From assembly GCA_002508545.1 (NCBI GenBank), contig DAVH01000040.1, positions 37,647-59,491 of the forward strand: 21,845 nt of DNA, written 5' to 3'. Below are positions 1-5,925 of the stretch, piece by piece; within the stretch, counting starts at the first letter, position 1, and each line of letters begins with the position of its first letter. Position numbers and translations under genes: made by a program. Origin of the DNA: Methanomassiliicoccus sp. UBA6. GTDB lineage: Archaea > Thermoplasmatota > Thermoplasmata > Methanomassiliicoccales > Methanomassiliicoccaceae. Under the pieces are notes generated by a model, which ran no database searches, had not been told where the DNA came from, and worked only from the letters and a program-made list of their open reading frames with translations.

Positions 1-1727
1 TCTGCACCGACAAGACCGGAACACTGACCACCGGGGAGATGAGCGTGACCGAGGTCGCCCTGGTCGATCGGACCGTGGAGGTCACGGGGCAAGGGTACGA
101 GCCGAGAGGGGAGCTCCGGGACCCCAAGAAGGCGGCGGCCGACGACGAGCTGACCTGGCTGTTGAGGGCCGGAGCGCTGTGCAACGACGCCCGGCTGGTC
201 AACGACGGTGCCTGGTCGGTCGCGGGGGACACCACCGAGGGGACCCTGCTGGTCCTCGCCATGAAGGCCGGCGTGGACATCGAGGCGCTGAGGGCCGAGT
301 TCCCTCGGGTGGACGAGATACCCTTCGACTCGGAGAGCAAGCGGATGACCACCGTGCACCTGCGCGAGGGCAAGCGGTACGCGTTCACCAAGGGAGCGGC
401 GGAGAGCGTGCTGCCGCTGTGCGCCACCGCCATGGTCGACGGACGGACCGTTCCCCTGGAAAAAGGGATGCGCGACGCCATCGCGCAGAAGGACCGGGAG
501 ATGGCCGGGCGAGCGCTGCGGGTGCTCGCGCTGTCGATGAGCGCGGGACTGGACGACGACATCACCTCGGAGGGAACGACCTTCCTCGGCCTGGTGGGGA
601 TGATCGACTCCCCCCGCCCGGACGCGATCGACGCCATCGCCCGCTGCCGCTCCGCCGGCATCCGGGTCATCATGATCACCGGGGACCACGAGCGCACCGC
701 CGAGGCCATCGCTCAGCAGATGGGGATCGGGGACGGCACCACGCCGGCGATCTCCGGCCGGGAGATGGACAGCATGGCCCCTGAGGAGCTGGCATCCCGG
801 GTCAAGGAGGCCAGCGTGTTCGCTCGCGTTTCGCCGGAGCACAAGGTCGGCATCGTGGAGGCACTGCAGGCCAACGGCGAGGTGGTGGCGATGACCGGCG
901 ACGGGGTGAACGATGCCCCGGCGCTGCAGCGGGCGGACATCGGGGTGGCTATGGGCATCACCGGCACCGATGTCGCCAAGGAGGCGGCGGACATCGTGCT
1001 TACCGACGACAACTTCGCCTCCATCGCCGGCGCGGTGGAGGAGGGGCGGGGCATCTACGACAACATCCGCCGGTTCGTGGCGTTCCTGCTGTCCTGCAAC
1101 GGGGGCGAGATCGCTCTGATCTTCACGGCCACGGTGCTGTTCACCGAGCCCGAGCTGCTGCCCTTCCTCCTCCCGATCCAGATCCTCTGGGTAAACCTGG
1201 TCACGGACAGCTTCCCGGCACTGGCCCTGGGCCTGGAGCGCACCGACCCGGCGGTCATGAAGCGCTGCCCCCGCGACCCCCGGGAGGGCCCTGTGACCAG
1301 GGACATGGCCTATCGCATCCTGGTGCTCAGCGCGGCGATGGCGGTGTCCGGCCTGGTGGCGTTCCAGCTGAGCTTCTCCACGGACGGCGACCCGGCCCGC
1401 GCCCGGACGGTGGTGTTCTGCACGCTCGTCCTCACCCAGCTGCTCATGGTGTTCTCCTTCCGCTCCGAGCGCTCGGTGCTGGAGAAGGGGCTGAGGGGCA
1501 ACCCCCAGCTGGTGTTCGCGTTCCTGCTCTCCCTCGCCCTGCAGCTGGCAGTGGTGTACCTCCCGCCCCTTGGCACGGCGTTCCGCACCGTGCCCCTGGG
1601 CCTCGAGTGGCTGTACATCGTTCCCCTGGCCTTCATCGGGCTGGCGGCCAACGAGGCCATCAAAAAGATAATCTGGAGGCTGAGAGGTAAGGACGAGAGC
1701 TGCGAGTTGAGGAACGATGGACATTGA
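1..1727 (+). CDS. P2-type (Ca2+-like) cation-transporting ATPase, 3' part
   Basis: An ATP-driven membrane cation pump; the left edge removes the actuator domain and the first membrane helices. The open frame runs from base 3 and opens on the phosphorylation motif DKTGTLT. Visible residues (first Cys = 1) include a KGA nucleotide-site motif near 130, MITGDH near 224-229 and TGDGVNDAP at 298-306. Membrane segments follow from about 350. Helix 5 carries N366 and E369 (NGGE), and helix 6 carries N398, T401 and D402 (WVNLVTD). These match the SERCA Ca2+-site positions N768, E771, N796, T799 and D800, so a Ca2+ or similar divalent substrate is likely, though not proven. The C-terminus holds further helices and a short basic tail. 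The last 11 bp overlap the rtcA start, suggesting cotranscription. It carries no heavy-metal (P1B) signature. Confidence 0.93.
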   Translation, partial: CTDKTGTLTTGEMSVTEVALVDRTVEVTGQGYEPRGELRDPKKAAADDELTWLLRAGALCNDARLVNDGAWSVAGDTTEGTLLVLAMKAGVDIEALRAEFPRVDEIPFDSESKRMTTVHLREGKRYAFTKGAAESVLPLCATAMVDGRTVPLEKGMRDAIAQKDREMAGRALRVLALSMSAGLDDDITSEGTTFLGLVGMIDSPRPDAIDAIARCRSAGIRVIMITGDHERTAEAIAQQMGIGDGTTPAISGREMDSMAPEELASRVKEASVFARVSPEHKVGIVEALQANGEVVAMTGDGVNDAPALQRADIGVAMGITGTDVAKEAADIVLTDDNFASIAGAVEEGRGIYDNIRRFVAFLLSCNGGEIALIFTATVLFTEPELLPFLLPIQILWVNLVTDSFPALALGLERTDPAVMKRCPRDPREGPVTRDMAYRILVLSAAMAVSGLVAFQLSFSTDGDPARARTVVFCTLVLTQLLMVFSFRSERSVLEKGLRGNPQLVFAFLLSLALQLAVVYLPPLGTAFRTVPLGLEWLYIVPLAFIGLAANEAIKKIIWRLRGKDESCELRNDGH

Positions 1728-2751
1728 CGGTTCTTACGGCGAGGGCGGAGGCCAGATACTGCGCTGCTCGGTGGCGCTTTCGGCGCTGACCGGCAAGGAG
1801 ATCACCATCACCAACATCCGGGCCAAGAGGGGCAAGCCAGGCATGGCGGCGCAGCACCTCACGGCGGTCATGGGCGTCGCCACGCTGTGCGACGGGGACG
1901 TCGAGGGCGGGTACGTCGGCTCGACCTCGATCACCTTCCGCCCCGGCAAGGTCCTGGGCGGCAGCTACCAGCTGGATGTCGGCACCGCCGGGAGCATCAC
2001 CCTGGTGCTGCAGTCCTGCCTCCTGGCCTCGCTGCGCGCGCCCACCACCACCGAGCTGGAGGTGCGCGGGGGGACCAACGTGCAGATGTCCCCGCCCATC
2101 GACTACTACGCCAACGTTCTGCTGCCCCTCCTGGGCAGGATGGGCTACGACGTCCAGACGGAGCTGGTGGCCCGGGGGTTCTATCCCCAGGGAGGCGGGA
2201 CGGTGAAGGCGTACATCGCGCCCTGCGCCGGGCTGGCCCCGCTGTCCCTCAGGGAGCGCGGCCGGCTGGAGGAGGTGGGCGGGGAGTGCTTCGCTCAGAA
2301 CCTGCCCGATCACGTCGCCCACCGCATGGAGGACGCCGTCCGGCAGGCGCTGGTGGAGCACGAGCTCAGGCTGCGGGTGCACCGCACCGCCGGGCACTCC
2401 ACCGGCGCCGGCACGGCGCTGTACGCGAGGTACCGGCACACCGTGCTGGGCGCCGACGCGCTGGGCAAGAAGGGCGTGCCGGCGGAGAGGGTCGGCGAGG
2501 AGGCCGGGAGGAACCTCAAGGAGGAGATGGAGGGCCCGGGCACGCTGGACATCCACGCCGCCGATCAGCTGCTGCCCTACATGGCCCTGGCCAGCAGCCC
2601 CTCGGTCTTCCGGGTCCGGGAGGTCACCGGGCACCTCCGCACCCAGATGTGGCTGCTCCGCCGGTTCCTGGACGTCGAGTTCAAAGAGGTGGAGGAAGAA
2701 GAGGGCACGGTGATCGAGGTGCTGCCTAGCCGTACATCCCCGGAGCGGTGA
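1717..2751 (+). CDS. rtcA: RNA 3'-terminal phosphate cyclase
   Basis: An ATP-dependent enzyme that converts RNA 3'-phosphate to 2',3'-cyclic phosphate through a covalent nucleotidyl-histidine intermediate. At 344 aa it has the usual family length. The N-terminus has the family signature DGSYGEGGGQILR. RGGTNVQMSPPIDYY follows in the middle, with HAADQLLPYMALA near 278-290. H306 in TGHLRTQMW aligns with the catalytic His309 of the E. coli enzyme. The ATG lies inside the last codons of the upstream ATPase (11-bp overlap), so translation is probably coupled, although no functional link between the two is known to me. The 3' end overlaps the convergent PAC2 gene by 26 bp. The tail after about residue 320 is acidic and looks variable. 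Confidence 0.95.
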   Translation: MDIDGSYGEGGGQILRCSVALSALTGKEITITNIRAKRGKPGMAAQHLTAVMGVATLCDGDVEGGYVGSTSITFRPGKVLGGSYQLDVGTAGSITLVLQSCLLASLRAPTTTELEVRGGTNVQMSPPIDYYANVLLPLLGRMGYDVQTELVARGFYPQGGGTVKAYIAPCAGLAPLSLRERGRLEEVGGECFAQNLPDHVAHRMEDAVRQALVEHELRLRVHRTAGHSTGAGTALYARYRHTVLGADALGKKGVPAERVGEEAGRNLKEEMEGPGTLDIHAADQLLPYMALASSPSVFRVREVTGHLRTQMWLLRRFLDVEFKEVEEEEGTVIEVLPSRTSPER

Positions 2752-3493
2752 CCTTCCGGAGCTCGTCCTCCTTTCCCGCCTTCTCGTACATGTCCTTGAG
2801 GCTGCTCTCGATGGCCTCGGCCTCCTTGACCAGGGGCCCGATGTCCAGCGAGTCCTTCAGCACCAGGCGGTTGATCGTCCGGGTGACCGCGGCGGCGGCG
2901 CGGGCGTCGGGGAACTCGCTGCTCGCCTCCGACAGGATGGTGATGACGTCGAAGATGCGGTTGACCCCCTCGTTGAGCAGCACGCCGGAGAGGCCGACGA
3001 TGACCCCGCCCTCGAAGATGTCCACCTCGTTGCTCTTCAGCAGCTCCCTCGCCTCCGGCGTCGAGCCGACCCCCAGCACCCGGCCGGTGCCGTCGGGGTT
3101 GGGCGGCCGGCCGCTCTGCTTGGTGCTTATGCCCTCGGGAGAGATGATCATGCGGCACTTGTGGTCCTCGACCCAGTCCATGATCGTCTTCCCCAGGTCC
3201 TTGATGATGTGCGGGGGAGGCTGGAACTCGGAGACGAAGACCACCAGGCGGTCGCCGTTGCTGCCGACGTCGCCCGCATACAGCCGCACCGGGCTGTTGG
3301 GGATGCCGTTCTTGATCATGGACACCGCCGGGAAGGTGTCCGAGTCCACCACCGCGATCTGCCGCAGCCCCAGGGCGCTGACGACGTAGTTGGCGACGAT
3401 GGAGCCCACCAGCCCGATCGACGGGAAGCCGTCCAGCACGTACGCCCCGCGGAGGTTCATCTCCTCGATCTCGACAATCTTGATGTAGCTCAT
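2726..3493 (-). CDS. PAC2-family protein, probable proteasome assembly chaperone homologue
   Basis: This 255-aa protein belongs to the PAC2 superfamily (archaeal PbaA/PbaB, eukaryotic PAC1/PAC2), whose members help assemble or bind the 20S proteasome. Family features are the N-terminal strand and LDGFPSIGLVGSIVANYVV (about 20-38), FPAVSMIKNGIPNSPVRLYAG (54-74), FVSEFQPPP (86-94) and a glycine-rich GGVIVGLSGVLLNEG stretch. A charged helix spans about 219-246. The last three residues are M-Y-G, which fits the hydrophobic-Tyr-X (HbYX) tail used by proteasome activators and assembly factors to dock on the alpha ring. It is monocistronic, tail-to-tail with rtcA, with a TATA-like box about 28 bp before the ATG. 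The family call is firm; the chaperone role and docking by the tail are inference. Confidence 0.9.
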   Translation of the reverse strand: MSYIKIVEIEEMNLRGAYVLDGFPSIGLVGSIVANYVVSALGLRQIAVVDSDTFPAVSMIKNGIPNSPVRLYAGDVGSNGDRLVVFVSEFQPPPHIIKDLGKTIMDWVEDHKCRMIISPEGISTKQSGRPPNPDGTGRVLGVGSTPEARELLKSNEVDIFEGGVIVGLSGVLLNEGVNRIFDVITILSEASSEFPDARAAAAVTRTINRLVLKDSLDIGPLVKEAEAIESSLKDMYEKAGKEDELRKVTAPGMYG

Positions 3494-3516
3494 GCTTTTT
3501 CGATTCCAGCCCCATC

Positions 3517-3525
3517 ATAATAAAA
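3517..3525 (-). promoter_or_regulatory. TATA box of the PAC2 gene
   Basis: On the minus strand this reads TTTTATTAT, centred 28 bp upstream of the start codon at 3493. With archaeal TATA-to-TSS spacing of about 26-27 bp, the transcript would begin at or next to the ATG and be leaderless. No Shine-Dalgarno sequence lies between. Confidence 0.6.
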
Positions 3526-3728
3526 GGTGTTCGATGGGCGCCCGCTTGGCGCTGCCATCATTCATCGCCTTGATCGGCCTTGAGCACGCCCACACGCCGG
3601 CGCGTGGACGGCGGATGGCGGGCCTCCTGCCGACCTCTTGGATTTGGAGCCTCAGCGCCCTCTCGCTCGGTCTCCGCCGGCCTCGACATCAAGGCAGGGA
3701 GCCCGCCCTGTTCGGCCGGGAGTTAAGG

Positions 3729-3738
3729 AAAAATTATA
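3729..3738 (+). promoter_or_regulatory. TATA box of the pyrimidinone-phosphate reductase gene
   Basis: AAAAATTATA stands out in GC-rich sequence and is centred about 30 bp before the ATG at 3763, which predicts a leaderless or nearly leaderless transcript. The roughly 200 bp between this box and the PAC2 promoter (3526-3728) contain only an open frame without family resemblance and a short hairpin (CACGC/GCGTG at 3593-3606). I see no gene there. Confidence 0.6.
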
Positions 3739-3762
3739 CCCTCGGGCCCCGTATTCAGGCGC

Positions 3763-4401
3763 ATGAGGCCGACGGTGACGGTGAACTGCGCCATGACCGC
3801 AGACGGGAAGATCGCGGGGCGGTCCCGCAGGCAGCTGCGCATCTCGTCGCCGGAGGACCTCCAGCGGGTGAAAGAGCTGAGGACGTCCTCGGACGCCATC
3901 CTCGTCGGCGTGGGGACGGTGCTGGCGGATGACCCGCACCTTACGGTGAAGGGCCTGCCCCCGGAGCGCAACCCCCTGAGGGTCGTCCTCGACCCCTGCG
4001 GCCGGACCCCGGACGACGCGAAGGTCCTCGATGACAGAGCGCGGACGCTCATCGTCACCAGCGAGGGGTGCCAGCGGACCTGGGCAAAGGGAGAGGTGCT
4101 GCGCGCCGGGACGGACCGCATCGACCTCGAGCAGGTGCTGTCCTCGCTCTACGAGAGGGGAGTCCGTTCGCTTATGGTCGAGGGGGGCGGGGAGACGATC
4201 TTCTCGTTCTTCGAGAGCGGGCTGGTGGACCGCTACATGGTGTTCGTGGGCAGCATGATCGTCGGCGGCCGAGGCTCGCCGACGCCGGCCGACGGGGACG
4301 GCTTTCCGGACGGCGGCGCGGTGCGCCTCCGCCTGCTGGGATTCGAGCGGCTGGGGGACGGCGTGCTGCTCACCTACGAGGTCGGCCATGGACCGTCCTA
4401 G
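3763..4401 (+). CDS. arfC: 2,5-diamino-6-ribosylamino-4(3H)-pyrimidinone 5'-phosphate reductase (archaeal RIB7 type)
   Basis: A cytoplasmic NAD(P)H-dependent reductase that reduces the ribosyl side chain of the riboflavin precursor to ribityl; the pathway also supplies the deazaflavin of F420. At 212 aa it is a stand-alone RibD C-terminal (dihydrofolate-reductase-like) domain, as in archaea and fungi, without the fused deaminase of bacterial RibD. Recognisable segments are VNCAMTADGKIA at the N-terminus, SSDAILVGVGTVLADDPHLTVK (about 42-63), RNPLRVVLD and the C-terminal MVEGGGETIFSFF followed by GLVDRYMVFV and IVGG. The ATG is placed by the TATA box 30 bp upstream. It overlaps the next gene by 14 bp, so the two are probably cotranscribed. 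The symbol follows the Methanocaldococcus name; the family call is firmer than the symbol. Confidence 0.9.
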   Translation: MRPTVTVNCAMTADGKIAGRSRRQLRISSPEDLQRVKELRTSSDAILVGVGTVLADDPHLTVKGLPPERNPLRVVLDPCGRTPDDAKVLDDRARTLIVTSEGCQRTWAKGEVLRAGTDRIDLEQVLSSLYERGVRSLMVEGGGETIFSFFESGLVDRYMVFVGSMIVGGRGSPTPADGDGFPDGGAVRLRLLGFERLGDGVLLTYEVGHGPS

Positions 4402-4852
4402 GTTCCTCGCCGACGAGATGCTGGGGACCCTGGCCCGGTGGCTCAGGATGATGGGCTACGATACCGAGTACGGCCGGGGCCTCCTGGACCGCGAGCTGCT
4501 TGAGCTCGCCAGCGTCGAGGACCGGGTGCTGCTCACCCGGGACCGCCAGCTGGCGGAGCGGGCCGGGAGCAGAGCGCTTCTCATCACCAGCGTGGTGCTG
4601 GACGAGCAGCTGGAGCAGGTGGTGTCCGCCTTCGGATTGGAAGCGGACAACCCCATGACCCGATGCACCGTCTGCAACGCCGAGCTGGAGGCCGCCGGCG
4701 CGGACGCCGTCGCCGGCAGGGTGCCGGAGAGGGTGCTGGAGCTCCGCGACGAGTTCTTCGTCTGCCCGAGGTGCGGCAAGATCTACTGGAAGGGCACCCA
4801 CTGGGACCGCATCGAGAGGACCATGGAGCGCCTCCGCGCTCACAGCCGATAG
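4388..4852 (+). CDS. Mut7-C-type PIN-like RNase domain protein with zinc ribbon
   Basis: This 154-aa protein has the Mut7-C architecture, a PIN-like fold followed by a small zinc ribbon. The start RFLADEMLGTLARWLRMMGYD (5-25) contains the conserved D9 and LARWLR helix. VLLTRDRQLA (48-56) supplies another typical acidic position, D52. Zinc ligands are C93/C96 and C126/C129, and the closing KIYWKGTHWDRI is a family hallmark. PIN-like folds are commonly ribonucleases, but the substrate here is unknown. The ATG lies within the end of the reductase gene (14-bp overlap), so expression is probably coupled, though no metabolic link is evident. The stop codon overlaps the convergent next gene by 13 bp. 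Confidence 0.88.
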   Translation: MDRPRFLADEMLGTLARWLRMMGYDTEYGRGLLDRELLELASVEDRVLLTRDRQLAERAGSRALLITSVVLDEQLEQVVSAFGLEADNPMTRCTVCNAELEAAGADAVAGRVPERVLELRDEFFVCPRCGKIYWKGTHWDRIERTMERLRAHSR

Positions 4853-5763
4853 TAGTCCTCGCTGACGATCTTGCCCGAGCTGGCGTTGACGATGATGATG
4901 CCGTGCACGCCCTCCACGCACCATATGGGGATGTAGAACACCCCGCGGTCCTCCAGCTGGATGTCCTCCTCGCGCGGGGCGACCTTCCGCTTCTCGGTGA
5001 TGGTGACGTGGTTCTCCTCGCGGATGATCTCCTTGTCGTAGGCGTTCACCCTCACCAGCTCGCGCTTGGCCACCCGCCGGGCGTCCTCGGTGGTGATCGC
5101 CGGTTCAAGGGTACGGTGGCTCACCTCCAGCGCGTACACGACCTCGGTCCTATCGTTCCACGACTCGACCTTGTGGGTGAGGGCGTTCACCGACAGCATC
5201 CCGCGCTCCACGCCGACCTTCTCCTCGCCCATGAACAGCGGGCAGAGGTAGCCGTAGACATAGTGGGGAACGAGCTCCAGGCGGTAGCGGAAACCGGAGA
5301 CGGTCTTGCGCGACAGCTCGCGGATGTCCTCGATGCCCAGCACCGGCCGCACGATGCGCTCTCCCACCGAGGCGTCCCTGACGTCCTCCAGCAGCTCGGG
5401 CGATACCAGCTTGGGAAAATCATCGGCCACCAGCTCGTCGACCAGGCCATGGTCCCGGTCGCCCACCACCCGCTCGATGCGCGTCCGCCCGATCTCGTGC
5501 TCCAGGGCGCCGCGGTCCCACACCGTCACCGAGCGGTCCAGGTTGTCCAGGAACGCCGGAGGGATGGTCTCGAGGGTGGCGATCACCTTCTTGCAGGGAT
5601 TGCTCTTGAACTTGGCGAGGAAGGCGTCGGCCGAGGCCCGGTCCACGGTATTCATGAGAAGGAAGACTATCTCCCTGCCGTCCTTTCGGGCCAGCATGTG
5701 GTCCTCCCGTTCGACCACCTCGAAATCACGGGCATGTAGGATCTCGGCGATCAGCTTGGCCAA
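4840..5763 (-). CDS. uncharacterised protein, degenerate restriction-endonuclease-like N-domain
   Basis: I cannot name this 307-aa protein. Residues about 1-90 look like an Mrr/RecB-type endonuclease-like fold: a helix, a DHMLARKDGREIVFLLM hairpin (21-37), and then KKVIATLETIPPAFLDNLDRSVTVWDRGALEHEIG, which resembles the segment where Mrr-type proteins read 'vvat...iWdg..L'. The active-site (E/Q)xK position is occupied by LLM, so the domain is probably not a nuclease. The C-terminal 150 residues contain beta-rich repeats ending FYIPIWCVEGVHGIIIVNASSGKIVSEDYY, reminiscent of PepSY-like domains. There is no signal peptide or membrane segment. The start is TTG: an in-frame stop lies 42 bp upstream and no ATG or GTG occurs between, while the next Met is residue 23. 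A GGTG lies about 13 bp upstream of the TTG. It is monocistronic. Confidence 0.75.
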   Translation of the reverse strand: MAKLIAEILHARDFEVVEREDHMLARKDGREIVFLLMNTVDRASADAFLAKFKSNPCKKVIATLETIPPAFLDNLDRSVTVWDRGALEHEIGRTRIERVVGDRDHGLVDELVADDFPKLVSPELLEDVRDASVGERIVRPVLGIEDIRELSRKTVSGFRYRLELVPHYVYGYLCPLFMGEEKVGVERGMLSVNALTHKVESWNDRTEVVYALEVSHRTLEPAITTEDARRVAKRELVRVNAYDKEIIREENHVTITEKRKVAPREEDIQLEDRGVFYIPIWCVEGVHGIIIVNASSGKIVSEDYYRL

Positions 5764-5803
5764 GGACGTAGATGATGCACCTTGGCCCCCATCATGCTGG
5801 GGT

Positions 5804-5812
5804 CATAAATAC
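5804..5812 (-). promoter_or_regulatory. TATA box for the minus-strand unknown gene
   Basis: The minus strand reads GTATTTATG, centred about 45 bp before the TTG start at 5763. Transcription would begin near 5782, leaving a leader of roughly 18 nt containing GGTG. It is the only AT-rich element on this side of the divergent region. Confidence 0.45.
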
Positions 5813-5885
5813 GTTTCCGGACGGTCTTTTCTCAGCGTTCTCGCCGCCCGTTCCCGATGGCCGGGGTGGGCGAAGCATCCTTTAA

Positions 5886-5895
5886 TTATATAAAT
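5886..5895 (+). promoter_or_regulatory. TATA box and Shine-Dalgarno region of the secreted protein gene
   Basis: TTATATAAAT is preceded by a further AT-rich TTTAA, about 35 bp before the GTG start at 5926. A strong ribosome-binding site GGAGGGG lies at 5911-5917, 8 bp before the GTG, and decides this start. The site could pair with CCCCT at 5904-5908 if the transcript includes both arms. Confidence 0.55.
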
Positions 5896-5925
5896 CGCCT
5901 AGCCCCCTGAGGAGGGGCCTTTTCG

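Noticed and set aside
1660..2634. Long open frame antisense to rtcA
   Set aside because: Arg/Gly/Pro/His-rich translation with no family resemblance, lying fully opposite a clear gene. In this high-GC sequence such shadows are frequent (others at 5899-7173, 12304-13428, 13290-14453 and 20167-21603).
3526..3728. Possible RNA gene (GTTCGA near 3529 and short hairpins)
   Set aside because: No acceptor stem or other tRNA arms can be formed around the GTTCGA, and the hairpin at 3593-3606 is only five base pairs.
3492..3932. Open frame of 146 codons across the PAC2/reductase intergenic region
   Set aside because: It runs through two promoters and into the reductase in another frame, has no ribosome-binding site, and its translation is unlike any family.
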